A stretch of DNA of 64,000 bases from Micromonospora zamorensis (GTDB taxonomy: Bacteria > Actinomycetota > Actinomycetes > Mycobacteriales > Micromonosporaceae), in assembly GCF_900090275.1 (NCBI RefSeq), contig NZ_LT607755.1, positions 5,022,001-5,086,000 of the forward strand, written 5' to 3'. Positions within the stretch are counted from its first letter, which is position 1. Every line of letters starts with the position of its first letter. Under the pieces are notes generated by a model. That model was given only the letters and a program-made list of their open reading frames with translations, searched no databases and was not told where the DNA came from. A program made the translations under genes and the position numbers. Shown here piece by piece: positions 14,706 to 23,846 of this stretch.

Positions 14706-16160
14706 TCAGAGGCGGTCGGCGCGGGTGTGCAGCAGGTCGTGCACGTTGTCGATGTCCTCGGGTGAGGTCCGCGAGGCGAGCCAGTACATGACACCGGTGG
14801 GGATGAAGAAGAGCTGGAACGCCGCCAACCCGACGGCGAAGTTCAACGGCGGCGGGAATGCCGCTCGCAGCCCCTGGAACGCCACCCCGACCAGCCCGTT
14901 GCCGGCCGCGCGACCAACCCCGTTGACCAGGTTGCCCAGGCTGTAGACCGTGCCTCGGTGCTCGGGTGGGTTGACGTCGGCGATCAGCGCGAACCAGTTC
15001 GGCGAGTTGGCCGAGGTCAGCGCGAGCGCGACGATCGCGGTGAGCAGGCTCAGCCCCACCGACGGCTCGGTGAAGACGCTGGCCAGCACCGCGCCGACGA
15101 CCGCGCCGCCACTCGCGCCGTCCGGCACGTCGATGGTCACCGGGACGAAGAACAACACCAGGTAGAACGGCAGCGCCGCGAGGATGCCGACCGCGGCGAC
15201 CAGGGCCCGCCCTCTCGGCGTACGCCGCTGCGCCGCGTCGCCGATCAGGCCGCCCACAATGGAGAGCACCCCGCCGAGCTGGAACAGTGTGGCGAAGACG
15301 CTGCCCACCACCACAGCTGTCGACGTCGAATATCCCTGGGCCTCGGCCCGTTCGGCGAAGAGCACCGGCAGCCAGACCAGCGAGCCGAAGGCGGCCTGCG
15401 CGGTAAGGCCCTGCAGGATCAGCCACCGGTTGGTCCGTCGGGCCAGGATGCGCGGTAGGTCGGCGCGGCTGATCCGATAGTCGTACTCGGCGCCGGCGTC
15501 CAGCCTGCCGGCCAGTTCCGGCTCGCTCTGGCCACGGCGGACGTCGTACGTGAACAGGTACGCGAGGGTGGCCGCCAGGCCGACGCCGGTCAGGAGCAGG
15601 AACGGTCGCCGCCAGTCAGCCGCCCCGAGCAGCCCGCCGAGGAGCGTGCCGGCCAGGGTGCCGATCCCCTGGGACAGCCCCCAGAAGCTCATCACCAACC
15701 CCCGCCGGGTCGGTGAGATCAGGTCGGTGACCACCGAGAAGCCGACCGAGCCGACCGCACCGAGGCCGACCGCCGCGACCAGTTGTGCGGCGAGGAACGT
15801 GAGGTAGCCGCCGGCGAGCGCGCTGCCGCCGGTGCCCGCCGCCCAGAGCAGCGTGCCCACCATGAGCAGCGGCTTGCGGTTGGTCCGGTCGCCGACGTAC
15901 GCCCAGCCGACCGCCGCCACGGCGCTGACCAGGAAGCTGACCGCGGTGACCAGACCGAGCAGCCGCCCCGACACGCCGAACGCGTCGGAGATCGGGCCGT
16001 ACAGCGGCGGCACCAGCCCGATCGCCACGTTGTCCAGGGAGGCGAGCAGCACGAACACCACGACGCTGTACAGCCGGTGTGCCGGGCCACCGCCCCGGCC
16101 AGTCGGGCGGGGGCCGGACTGCGCCCGCCCCTGGCCGGGCCCGCCACTGGTCACCGTCAT
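14706..16160 (-). CDS. MFS transporter of the xylose locus
   Basis: About 484 aa from ATG 16160 (498 from GTG 16199). Twelve membrane helices in two halves, with the loop-2 motif GWAYVGDRTNRKPLLM typical of the major facilitator superfamily. It follows xylB on the same strand, so xylose or a xyloside is the natural guess. However, the sequence lacks clear sugar-porter signatures, and an exporter role is possible. A 14-bp hairpin lies directly upstream of the GTG and would hide its ribosome-binding region, which favours the ATG. Neither start has a convincing Shine-Dalgarno. Confidence 0.82.
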   Translation of the reverse strand: MTVTSGGPGQGRAQSGPRPTGRGGGPAHRLYSVVVFVLLASLDNVAIGLVPPLYGPISDAFGVSGRLLGLVTAVSFLVSAVAAVGWAYVGDRTNRKPLLMVGTLLWAAGTGGSALAGGYLTFLAAQLVAAVGLGAVGSVGFSVVTDLISPTRRGLVMSFWGLSQGIGTLAGTLLGGLLGAADWRRPFLLLTGVGLAATLAYLFTYDVRRGQSEPELAGRLDAGAEYDYRISRADLPRILARRTNRWLILQGLTAQAAFGSLVWLPVLFAERAEAQGYSTSTAVVVGSVFATLFQLGGVLSIVGGLIGDAAQRRTPRGRALVAAVGILAALPFYLVLFFVPVTIDVPDGASGGAVVGAVLASVFTEPSVGLSLLTAIVALALTSANSPNWFALIADVNPPEHRGTVYSLGNLVNGVGRAAGNGLVGVAFQGLRAAFPPPLNFAVGLAAFQLFFIPTGVMYWLASRTSPEDIDNVHDLLHTRADRL

Positions 16161-16201
16161 GACCGGCAGCCAACCAGACTCCGTCGAGGAGGTCGTCACG
16201 T

Positions 16202-16237
16202 GGGTGGGTGCCGGTCACCGTCGACCGGCACCCACCC
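16202..16237 (-). terminator. Hairpin between xylB and the MFS gene
   Basis: GGGTGGGTGCCGGT (16202-16215) pairs perfectly with ACCGGCACCCACCC (16224-16237) around an 8-base loop. It lies 17 bases past the xylB stop. It may end most xylAB transcripts or stabilise them, leaving the MFS gene at a lower level. Confidence 0.6.
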
Positions 16238-16253
16238 GCGTCGATCCCGACGG

Positions 16254-17681
16254 TCAGCGCCGGTCGAGAACCAGTCCGCGAGCCGCGGCGTACTGCTCAC
16301 GCACCGCGGGGACGGGCTCGGCGGCGTACTCCTCGGTGCCCTCGACCGCCCAGACCGGCGGCGTGGGACCGCCCAGGGCGACCCAGGCGGCCTGCCGGGC
16401 GGCGCCGTCGGCGACGTACTCCCCGGCGGGCGGGACGACGACCGGGCAGCCGAAGACCTGCGGCGCGATCCGGCGGACCGCGGCCGACCTGGCTCCGCCG
16501 CCGACCAGGATGACCCGGCGGGCGGTGGCACCCTGCGCGGTCAGCGCGTCCAGGCCGTCGGCGAGGGCGCAGAGCATGCCCTCCACGGCGGCCCGGGCCA
16601 GGTGCGCGGGGGTCGACGTGCGCAGGGTCAGGCCGTGCACAGCGCCGGTGGCGAGCGGACGGTTCGGCGTTCGCTCACCCTCCAGGTAGGGCACCATGAC
16701 CAGCCCGTCCGCGCCGGCTGGCGCGGAGAGCGCCAGCTCGGCCAGCTCGTCCAGGCTGGCCCCGAGCATCGCGGCGGCGGCATCCAGCACCCGGGCCGCG
16801 TTGAGCGTGGCGACCAGCGGCAGGAAGCGACCGGACGCGTCGGCGAAGCCCGCCACCGCACCGCTCTCGTCGGCGGCCGGCACGTCGGCGACGCTGAACA
16901 CGGTGCCGGAGGTGCCGATCGAGACGATCACGTCACCGGGCCCGGCGCCGACGCCGAGCGCGGCGGCTGCGTTGTCCCCGGTGCCCGCGCCGAGCAGCGC
17001 GCCGCCCGGCCCACCCAGCACGTCGGACAGCTTTCCCGCCGACTCCGCCGGACCGAGCACCTCGGGCAGCACCAACCGCCGGCCGAAGCCCCGCTCCAGC
17101 AGGTCCAGTCGGTATTGCCCGGTGGCCGGCGACCAGTAGCTGGTGCCGCTGGCGTCACCCCGGTCGGTACGCAGCGCGTCCAGCCCCGGTGCGCCGGCCA
17201 GCCGCCAGGTCAGCCAGTCGTGCGGCAGGCAGACGGCCGCCACCTGGGCTGCCCGCTCCGGCTCGTGTGTGGCCAGCCAGCGCAGCTTGGTGAGGGTGAA
17301 GCTGGCCACCGGCACGCTTCCGGTGGCCTCGGCCCAGAACCGACGCCCGGCCGCGCCGCCGCCGGCCTCCTCGACGAGGTCGGCGGCGGCGTCGGCGGAT
17401 CGGGTGTCGTTCCACAGCAGCGCCGGGCGGACCACCCGGCCGTCCTCGTCGAGGCACACCATGCCGTGCTGCTGGCCGGCGACCGAGATCGCGGCCACGT
17501 CGGCCAGCCCACCGGCCTGGTGGCAGGCACTACGCAGTGCCTGCCACCAGGCTTCCGGGTCGACCTCGGTGCCATCCGGGTGCGGCGCCCGGCCCTGCCG
17601 GAGCAGGGCACCGGTCTCCGCGTCCCGGATGACCACCTTGCAGGACTGGGTGGACGAGTCGACGCCTGCGACCAACGGCAT
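16254..17681 (-). CDS. xylB: Xylulokinase
   Basis: 475 aa FGGY-family sugar kinase. The N-terminal phosphate loop [19 protein letters not shown] (substrate region), LLWNDTRS and the C-terminal [12 protein letters not shown] adenosine motif are all intact. It phosphorylates D-xylulose, the product of xylose isomerase, to xylulose-5-phosphate for the pentose phosphate pathway. It starts 9 bases after the xylA stop, in an operon. The length matches bacterial XylB (about 480). Confidence 0.93.
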   Translation of the reverse strand: MPLVAGVDSSTQSCKVVIRDAETGALLRQGRAPHPDGTEVDPEAWWQALRSACHQAGGLADVAAISVAGQQHGMVCLDEDGRVVRPALLWNDTRSADAAADLVEEAGGGAAGRRFWAEATGSVPVASFTLTKLRWLATHEPERAAQVAAVCLPHDWLTWRLAGAPGLDALRTDRGDASGTSYWSPATGQYRLDLLERGFGRRLVLPEVLGPAESAGKLSDVLGGPGGALLGAGTGDNAAAALGVGAGPGDVIVSIGTSGTVFSVADVPAADESGAVAGFADASGRFLPLVATLNAARVLDAAAAMLGASLDELAELALSAPAGADGLVMVPYLEGERTPNRPLATGAVHGLTLRTSTPAHLARAAVEGMLCALADGLDALTAQGATARRVILVGGGARSAAVRRIAPQVFGCPVVVPPAGEYVADGAARQAAWVALGGPTPPVWAVEGTEEYAAEPVPAVREQYAAARGLVLDRR

Positions 17682-17690
17682 GGCGGGGCC

Positions 17691-18878
17691 TCAGCGGGCG
17701 CCGAGCAGGTGCTCGACGGCGAGCTGGTTGAGCCGGACGAAGGCGTAGCCCCGGGCGGCCACCGCGTCGACGTCGACATCCTCGAACGCGGACCGGTCGG
17801 CCAGGAACTCGTCGTAGCTCTCGCCCGCGCCGAGCGTCGGCGTGTTCAGCTCGCCGACCTTGCTGGCGGCAAGTGCCTCGACGACCTCGGGGTCGGCGCG
17901 GAACGCCGCTGCCCGCTCCTTGAGCAGCAGGTAGGTGCTCATGTTGGCGGCGGCCGAGGCCCAGACACCGTCCATGTCCTCGGTGCGGGAGGGCTTGTAG
18001 TCGAAGTGCCGGGGGCCGTCGTAGGTCGGCCCGCCGTTCGGGCCGCCGTTCTCCAGGAGGTCCACCAGGGCGAACGCGTTCATCAGGTCACCGTGACCGA
18101 AGACCAGGTCCTGGTCGTACTTGATGCCACGCTGGCCGTTGAGGTCCAGGTGGAACAGCTTGCCCTGCCAGAGCGCCTGGGCGATGCCGTGGGCGTAGTT
18201 GAGCCCGGCCATCTGCTCGTGACCGACCTCCGGGTTGAGGCCGACCATCTCCGGGTGCGCCAGCTGGGAGATGAAACCGAGCGCGTGCCCGATGGTCGGC
18301 AACAGGATGTCGCCGCGCGGCTCGTTGGGCTTGGGCTCCAGGGCGAACCGCAGGTTGTAGCCCTTGTCGATGACGTACTGGGTGAGCAGGTCCACCGCCT
18401 CGCGGTAGCGGTCCAGCGCGGCGCGGACGTCCTTGGCGACGTCGTACTCGGAGCCCTCGCGGCCACCCCACATGACGAAGGTGCTCGCGCCCAGCTCGGC
18501 GGCCAGGTCGACGTTGCGCAGCACCTTGCGCAGCGCGTACCGGCGGACGTCGCGGTCGTTGCTGGTGAAACCGCCGTCCTTGAAGATCGGGTGGGTGAAG
18601 AGGTTGGTGGTGACCATGGGAACCACGAGGCCGGTCTCGTCGAGAGCCTTGCGGAACCGGGCGATGTGCTGGTCACGGGTGGCGGCGTCGGCGCCGAACG
18701 GGATCAGGTCGTCGTCGTGGAAGGTGATGCCGTACGCGCCCAGCTCGGCGAGCCGGTGCACCGCCTCGACCGCGTCGAGCTCGGGGCGCGTCGCGTCACC
18801 GAACGGGTCGCGGGCCTGCCATCCGACGGTCCAGAGCCCGAAGGAGAACTTGTCGGCGGGAGTGGGACGGGGTGCCAT
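17691..18878 (-). CDS. xylA: Xylose isomerase
   Basis: 395 aa from ATG 18878 (CCGGAGG 7 bases upstream). This is the actinomycete (class I, about 390 aa) form. It has the catalytic His54 in [23 protein letters not shown] with the metal-binding Glu near residue 181, and [21 protein letters not shown] and FDYKPSR with further metal ligands. It converts D-xylose to D-xylulose in the cytoplasm using two divalent metals. First gene of the xylA-xylB-(MFS) operon and divergent from a ROK repressor across an 80-bp control region. Confidence 0.96.
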   Translation of the reverse strand: MAPRPTPADKFSFGLWTVGWQARDPFGDATRPELDAVEAVHRLAELGAYGITFHDDDLIPFGADAATRDQHIARFRKALDETGLVVPMVTTNLFTHPIFKDGGFTSNDRDVRRYALRKVLRNVDLAAELGASTFVMWGGREGSEYDVAKDVRAALDRYREAVDLLTQYVIDKGYNLRFALEPKPNEPRGDILLPTIGHALGFISQLAHPEMVGLNPEVGHEQMAGLNYAHGIAQALWQGKLFHLDLNGQRGIKYDQDLVFGHGDLMNAFALVDLLENGGPNGGPTYDGPRHFDYKPSRTEDMDGVWASAAANMSTYLLLKERAAAFRADPEVVEALAASKVGELNTPTLGAGESYDEFLADRSAFEDVDVDAVAARGYAFVRLNQLAVEHLLGAR

Positions 18879-18908
18879 GAGCGACCTCCGGGTGGTGGTG
18901 TTGTCCGC

Positions 18909-18941
18909 TATTTGTTCAGCCATTGAATTATTTGCTCGCCC
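18909..18941. promoter_or_regulatory. Direct repeats in the xylA/ROK control region
   Basis: TATTTGTTCAGCC (18909-18921) and TATTTGCTCGCCC (18929-18941) are near-identical direct repeats spaced by 20 bp, two DNA turns. They form the only AT-rich part of the divergent intergenic region. A small TTCA-N4-TTGAA inverted repeat lies between them. Likely operator sites for the ROK repressor (inference). Confidence 0.5.
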
Positions 18942-18958
18942 TATGGCACTGTCAAGGG

Positions 18959-20197
18959 GTGAGCCTCACCCACGCCCCGGCCGGCGCAGTCCGTCAGGGC
19001 AGTCTGCGCGAGCTCAACCTCGCCCTGGTGCTCGGCCGCATCGCCGCAGCCCACCGTCCTCCGTCCCGGGCCGACCTGGCAACCGCGACCGGCCTGACCA
19101 GGGCCACCGTCTCCGCGGTGGTCGAGGACCTGCTCGCCGGCCACCTGGTCAGCGAATCCGACCCGGCGCCCCGCTCCGGCGCCGGCCGTCCGGCACGCGG
19201 GCTGGTCCTGGCCGACCAGGGGCCGGCCGGGCTCGGCCTGGAGGTCAACGTCGACTACCTGGCGGTGTGCGTGGTGGACCTCGCCGGCCAGGTCCGCCAT
19301 CGCACCGTGCACCGGGCCGACCTGCGCCCGGTGGCCCCCGCCGACGCGCTGGCCCAGCTGGTCGAGATGGCCGTGGCGGCCCGCGACGACGCCACCGAGC
19401 GGGGCCTCACCCTGGTCGGGGCCGCGCTCGCGGTGCCCGGCCTGGTGGACGACGCCGGGATGGTCCGGCTCGCGCCCAACCTCGGCTGGCGCGACGTGCC
19501 CGTCCCCGCACTGCTCGCCGAGCATCCGCCGCTGGTCGAGCAGGTGCCCGGCGTGCCCGTCCTGGTCGTGGACAACGAGGCCAACCTCGCCGCGCTCGGT
19601 GAGCTGCACTCCCGGCCACCCGGCCCGTCCAGCTTCCTGCACATCTCCGGAGAGGTGGGCATCGGCGCCGGCATCGTGCTGGACGGGGCGCTGTTCCGCG
19701 GCGTGCGCGGTTGGAGCGGTGAGATCGGGCACCTTCCGGTCCACCCCGAGGGCCGTCCGTGCCGCTGCGGCGGGCAGGGCTGCCTGGAGCAGTACGCCGG
19801 CCAGGAGGCGATCGTGACCGCTGCCGGGCTGGCCCGGGCGGAGCTTCCGGCGGACACCGCGACGGTGCGGCTGGCCGAGCTGGCCGAGGCCGGCGACGCC
19901 GACGCGCTCAGGGCGCTGCACGACGCCGGGACGGCGCTCGGCGTCGCGGTGGCCGGCGTCGTGAACCTGCTCGACCTGGACACCGTGGTGCTCGGCGGCG
20001 GGTACGCGGCGCTCGCGCCCTGGCTGTGCCCTCCCGTGCTCGCCGAGATCGCCAGCCGGGTGCTGACCGCCGCCTGGTCGCCGGTCACGGTCCGGCCGTC
20101 GACGCTCGGCGCGGAGGCCGCCGCGGTGGGTGCCGCCGGCTCGGTGGTCCGCCGGATCGTCGCCCAGCCCGCCGGGTGGCTGGCCCGCTCCGGCTGA
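18959..20197 (+). CDS. ROK family transcriptional repressor (XylR-like)
   Basis: 412 aa from GTG 18959. The winged helix-turn-helix at about 15-75 reads [22 protein letters not shown]. The ROK sugar-binding domain shows [22 protein letters not shown], and the zinc motif [14 protein letters not shown] near residue 265. Divergent from xylA, so it is probably the xylose-responsive repressor of xylAB and itself. The actual inducer is not shown by the sequence. ROK kinase catalytic residues are partly preserved, which is normal for repressors of the family. Confidence 0.9.
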   Translation: MSLTHAPAGAVRQGSLRELNLALVLGRIAAAHRPPSRADLATATGLTRATVSAVVEDLLAGHLVSESDPAPRSGAGRPARGLVLADQGPAGLGLEVNVDYLAVCVVDLAGQVRHRTVHRADLRPVAPADALAQLVEMAVAARDDATERGLTLVGAALAVPGLVDDAGMVRLAPNLGWRDVPVPALLAEHPPLVEQVPGVPVLVVDNEANLAALGELHSRPPGPSSFLHISGEVGIGAGIVLDGALFRGVRGWSGEIGHLPVHPEGRPCRCGGQGCLEQYAGQEAIVTAAGLARAELPADTATVRLAELAEAGDADALRALHDAGTALGVAVAGVVNLLDLDTVVLGGGYAALAPWLCPPVLAEIASRVLTAAWSPVTVRPSTLGAEAAAVGAAGSVVRRIVAQPAGWLARSG

Positions 20198-20256
20198 TCG
20201 ACACTGCGCGCTGGGCGTCTGTTGGTGCGGATCGGTATCCTTGCCCCTCAGCAACG

Positions 20257-20325
20257 ATGCCGTGTGAGGAGTCGAGAAGCAGCATGCGCACGAGTCGTCA
20301 GACGCGAGCCGGCGTGCGGCGGTGA
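20257..20325 (+). CDS. Possible leader peptide coupled to the PP2C gene
   Basis: A 22-codon ORF (or 13 codons from the internal ATG at 20284) ends in a TGA that overlaps the GTG start of the phosphatase gene (GTGA). The phosphatase start has no Shine-Dalgarno of its own, while GAGGAG lies 12 bases before ATG 20284. A TATCCT element at 20236-20241 could be the promoter -10. Translational coupling is the likely role; the peptide has no recognisable motif. Confidence 0.3.
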   Translation: MPCEESRSSMRTSRQTRAGVRR

Positions 20326-21932
20326 CCACGACCCGGCGACCCGGCGGCACTCCGCTGCCAGCCGACCCGCCGTTGGCCCGCGAGCTGCTCGACGGTCTCG
20401 CCGAGGCAGTCCTCACGACGGACGAGACCGGCCGGGTCACCCTGCTCAACGCCATGGCGGCGGAGCTGCTCCCAGAGATCACCGTCGGCACCGAGCTGTC
20501 CCGCTGCCCGGTGGCGGCCCTGGCCCGGGCGGTCGCCAGCGACGCCGACCGCTTCGACGCCGACCACCGCGGCCGACGACTGCGCGGTGCCCGGCGACAG
20601 CTCGCCGGCTCCCGCTTCGCGTGGTACGTGCGCGACGCCACCGAGGAGCACGCCCGCGCCGACGCCCTGCTCGCCGAACGCTCCCGCACCGCCTTCCTCG
20701 CCCAGGCCGGCAGCCGGCTCGGGCTGTCCCTGCACCGGGACCAGGTGCTCCTGGCAACCACCACCCTCGCGGTTCCCTACCTGGCCGACGTCGCCGTGGC
20801 CCTGCCCCGACCGGCCGCGCCGGCCGAGCCGCAAGCCCGCTGGATCCGGTACGCCGACGGCGAGCCCGCCCCGGTCAGCGGGCTGGCCCCGGCGACGCTG
20901 ACCGACACCGTGCCCGGGCTCGCCGAGGCGCTGACCGGCGACCTCACCGAGCCGAGCCGTTGGCGCGACACCGAGCTCGCCGACCTGGCCGCCATGCTGC
21001 CGCCCGGGTTCGGCCACCCCGGCATGGTGCTGGTCAGCCCGATGCTCGGCGCCGAAGGGTCGGTCGGCGCTCTGCTGCTCGTCCGACGGGCCGGGCGGGC
21101 CGACTTCGACCCGCGCGACATCGAGCTTGCCCGGGAGTTCGCCGCCCGGGCGGGTGCCGCGCTGGCCACGGCCGACCTCCATGGCGAGCAGGCCCATCTG
21201 GCCCGGGTCCTGCAGGCCAGCCTGCTTCCGCCCGAGCTGCCCTCAGTGCCCGGCGTGACCCTGGCCGGCGGCTACCGGGCCGCCGGAGACAGCCTGCGCA
21301 TCGGAGGCGACTTCTACGAGGTGTTCCCGCACCCGCGCGGCGCCCTGTTCGCGCTCGGCGACGTGTGCGGCAGGGGCGTGGGCGCAGCCGTGCTGACCGG
21401 CCGGGTCCGCCAGTCGTTGCAGACGCTGCGGCTTGTCGAGCAGCGCCCGCTGGAGCTGATCGACCTGCTCAACCGGGCGTTGTTCGATGCGCCGGACGCT
21501 GCGCGGCGCAGCCAGCTCACCACTCTGCTGCTCGGTTCCCTCCAGCGCGGGCCCGACGGGGTGGACATCCGGATCGCCGGCGGGGGCCACCCGGCACCGC
21601 TGCTGGTCACCACGGACGGCACTGTCACCCCGGTCCCGGTCGGTGGCATGCCGGTCGGGGCGCTGACGGCCCCACGGTTCGCCGAGACCCGGGTGCACCT
21701 CGACCCGGGCGACCTGCTGCTGGCGTACACCGATGGGGTGACCGAGGCGCGCGGGCCCCGCGACGGGGTGATGTTCGGTGAGGCCCGGCTGCGTGCGGCG
21801 GTCGCGGCGGCGGCCGGGCAGCCGCCGGCGGCGCTGATCGACCGGGTGCTCGGGGCGGTCGACGACTGGTTGGACGGGCAGGCCCACGACGACGTCGCGA
21901 TGCTGGCCGTCTGTGCGTCGGTGCCGGCGTGA
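20322..21932 (+). CDS. SpoIIE-type PP2C phosphatase with PAS and GAF-like domains
   Basis: 536 aa. The N-terminal PAS-like domain (about 20-110, EAVLTTDETGRVTLLN) is followed by a GAF-like region (about 130-290). The C-terminal SpoIIE/RsbU phosphatase domain (about 300-536) has the metal-binding Asp motifs GGDFYEVF, GDVCGRGVGAA, AYTDGVTEARG and HDDVAML. Such proteins usually dephosphorylate anti-anti-sigma factors in response to a signal sensed by the N-terminal domains. No sigma, anti-sigma or antagonist gene is adjacent, so the partner is unlinked. Translation appears coupled to a tiny upstream ORF. Confidence 0.88.
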   Translation: MTTTRRPGGTPLPADPPLARELLDGLAEAVLTTDETGRVTLLNAMAAELLPEITVGTELSRCPVAALARAVASDADRFDADHRGRRLRGARRQLAGSRFAWYVRDATEEHARADALLAERSRTAFLAQAGSRLGLSLHRDQVLLATTTLAVPYLADVAVALPRPAAPAEPQARWIRYADGEPAPVSGLAPATLTDTVPGLAEALTGDLTEPSRWRDTELADLAAMLPPGFGHPGMVLVSPMLGAEGSVGALLLVRRAGRADFDPRDIELAREFAARAGAALATADLHGEQAHLARVLQASLLPPELPSVPGVTLAGGYRAAGDSLRIGGDFYEVFPHPRGALFALGDVCGRGVGAAVLTGRVRQSLQTLRLVEQRPLELIDLLNRALFDAPDAARRSQLTTLLLGSLQRGPDGVDIRIAGGGHPAPLLVTTDGTVTPVPVGGMPVGALTAPRFAETRVHLDPGDLLLAYTDGVTEARGPRDGVMFGEARLRAAVAAAAGQPPAALIDRVLGAVDDWLDGQAHDDVAMLAVCASVPA

Positions 21933-21992
21933 GTGGGTCCGGCCGGAATGTGCGCGACACGCTCACGGCCACCCCCGCCCGCAGCGGCGCGA

Positions 21993-22649
21993 TCAGGCGG
22001 TTCGCGCCACCGGTGGGCCGCCGGCCGGCCAGTCCCGGGTGGGGCCGACCGAGCGTTCCTGGTCCCCCGACGAGCCTGCCCAGGCCCCACGGGTCTGCAG
22101 GCCCGGATCAGTGGGCAGAGACCGGCCACCTGGCCGGTCCGGGCCCGGCCAACCCTCCTGCTCCGCCGGCTCACCCAGTGCCGACGTGGCGTGCGCCTGC
22201 TGGCGGCGACCGACCTCGTCGAATTCCCGCATCCCGCGCAGCAGCGCGTCGCGACCCTCCGGGCTCATCCCCGCCAGCACGGCCCCGAGCTGTTCCTGAC
22301 GATCCGCCCGCAGCTCGGCGAGGAGCCGGCGGGCCTCCGGGGTGAGGTGCAGCGAGATCTCCCGCCGGTCGAAGCGGCCCGGCTCGCGCTCCAGCATGCC
22401 GGCGGCGACCAGCCGGTCGCAGAGGCGACTGGCGGAGCTGAGCAGCATGTCGAGCTGGGTGGCGAGCCGACGCAGGTTGATCCCGTCGGACTGTTCCACC
22501 ACCATCACGGCCCGTAGCTGGGCGCCGGAGACACGACTGGCGGTCCCCTCCCGGGCAGATTCCCAGATGCCCAGCAGGCTTGCGGCCACCGCGTCCAGCG
22601 CGGCAGCCATACTCGTCTCGGGGTCCGTCGGACCGCTCACATCGGCCAT
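21993..22649 (-). CDS. MarR family transcriptional regulator with long proline-rich tail
   Basis: 218 aa from ATG 22649. The winged helix-turn-helix covers about 35-130 (NLRRLATQLDMLLSSASRLCDRLVAAG as helices, FDRREISLHLTPEAR as the wing). MarR proteins are dimeric repressors that respond to small ligands. The last 70 residues are rich in Pro, Gly, Arg and look disordered, which is unusual because MarR proteins normally end near residue 150. Divergent from the 22707 phosphatase with only 57 bp between starts, so it may regulate that gene. A weak Shine-Dalgarno leaves the start uncertain. Confidence 0.8.
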   Translation of the reverse strand: MADVSGPTDPETSMAAALDAVAASLLGIWESAREGTASRVSGAQLRAVMVVEQSDGINLRRLATQLDMLLSSASRLCDRLVAAGMLEREPGRFDRREISLHLTPEARRLLAELRADRQEQLGAVLAGMSPEGRDALLRGMREFDEVGRRQQAHATSALGEPAEQEGWPGPDRPGGRSLPTDPGLQTRGAWAGSSGDQERSVGPTRDWPAGGPPVARTA

Positions 22650-22706
22650 GGTGGGCCGAGAATACTCCGAACCCGCTGGTGGTCGAGCTTTAGCAAGGGA
22701 GCGACG

Positions 22707-23837
22707 ATGAGCGAACCGGTCAGTCAGGCACGGCGCGCCCTGAACCAGACACCGGCCGACCGGCTCGTCATTGGCGTCGGCGAGGTGCTCGGCCGGTCGT
22801 ACGGGATCACCGACGTCGAGCTGTACCAGGTCGACTACCGGCTCGCGGAGCTCCTGCCGCTCGGCGACGGTGAGCCGATCGACAGCCCCGGGCACCCCGC
22901 CTGGCGGGCCTTCGACCACCAGTCACCGATACTCACCGACGGCAACGGGTGGTTCCCGGTCAGCATGCGTGGCGAGCGCCGGGGGGTGCTGTGCCTGTCG
23001 CCCGTCCCGGACGACCCGGACGTCCTCGCCGCGCTCGCCGAGATCGCCACGGCGCTCGCCCACGAGGTGGCGGCGGTATCCGCCGGCACCGACGTCTACC
23101 GGGCGGCGCGGCGCAGCCAGCGCCTCACCCTGGCCGCCGAGATGCAGTGGGACCTGCTTCCCGGCCGCAGCCGGATCCGACCCTCGTTCAGCCTGGCCGG
23201 GCAGTTGGAGCCGGCGTACACGGTGCGCGGCGACAGCTTCGACTGGTCCGACGACGGAGAGCGGCTCTGGCTGGCCACCATCAACGGCACCGGTGAGGGC
23301 GTCGCCGCCTCCCTGCTCACCTCGTTGGCCACCCATGCGCTGCGCAACGCGCGCCGGGCCGGGCTGAGCCTGGCCGACCAGGCCGCCCTCGCCGACCAGG
23401 CCATCTACGACCTGCACCGGGGGGAGCAACACCTCTCCGCGTTGCTGATGGAGCTGGACCTTCGCTCCGGGACGATGGCCGTCGTCGACGCGGGCTCACC
23501 CCGACTGGTCCTGCTGCGCGGCGGGGACGTCACCGAGCAGCCCCTGGAGGCGCAGTTCCCGCTCGGCATGTTCGAGGCGACCGACTACCACGAGCAGAAG
23601 TTCCCGCTGGAGCGCGACGACCGGCTCTTCGTCGTCAGCGACGGAGTGCTGGAGGCCACCGGGCAGCACATGCGCTACGGCGAGACGGCACTGGACCGGT
23701 TCCTGCGCCGGACGGGGCCGATGGCGCCACTGGACGCCGTCCGGTCGCTGATCGGTGACCTGCGCGCGTTCGTGGCCGGTGACCTGGTCGACGACGCGGT
23801 GGTCGTCTGCCTGGACTGGTACGGCCCGCAACCGTGA
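22707..23837 (+). CDS. SpoIIE-type PP2C phosphatase with GAF-like N terminus
   Basis: 376 aa, AAGGGAGCG before the ATG. A short GAF-like sensing domain (about 15-125) precedes the SpoIIE phosphatase domain (about 145-376). Metal-ligand motifs are present but divergent: GDSFDWSDD in place of GGDFYD, VVSDGVLEA, and DDAVVVCL at the end. The glycine change leaves the aspartates, so activity is plausible. Divergent from a MarR gene and 400 bp from a second phosphatase gene, suggesting a small signalling locus. Ends 9 bases from the convergent sugar-transferase gene. Confidence 0.85.
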   Translation: MSEPVSQARRALNQTPADRLVIGVGEVLGRSYGITDVELYQVDYRLAELLPLGDGEPIDSPGHPAWRAFDHQSPILTDGNGWFPVSMRGERRGVLCLSPVPDDPDVLAALAEIATALAHEVAAVSAGTDVYRAARRSQRLTLAAEMQWDLLPGRSRIRPSFSLAGQLEPAYTVRGDSFDWSDDGERLWLATINGTGEGVAASLLTSLATHALRNARRAGLSLADQAALADQAIYDLHRGEQHLSALLMELDLRSGTMAVVDAGSPRLVLLRGGDVTEQPLEAQFPLGMFEATDYHEQKFPLERDDRLFVVSDGVLEATGQHMRYGETALDRFLRRTGPMAPLDAVRSLIGDLRAFVAGDLVDDAVVVCLDWYGPQP

Positions 23838-23846
23838 CCGGCGCGG

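Noticed and set aside
15783..18926. A 1047-codon + strand open frame
   Set aside because: It is antisense to the MFS, xylB and xylA genes and has no protein-like features.
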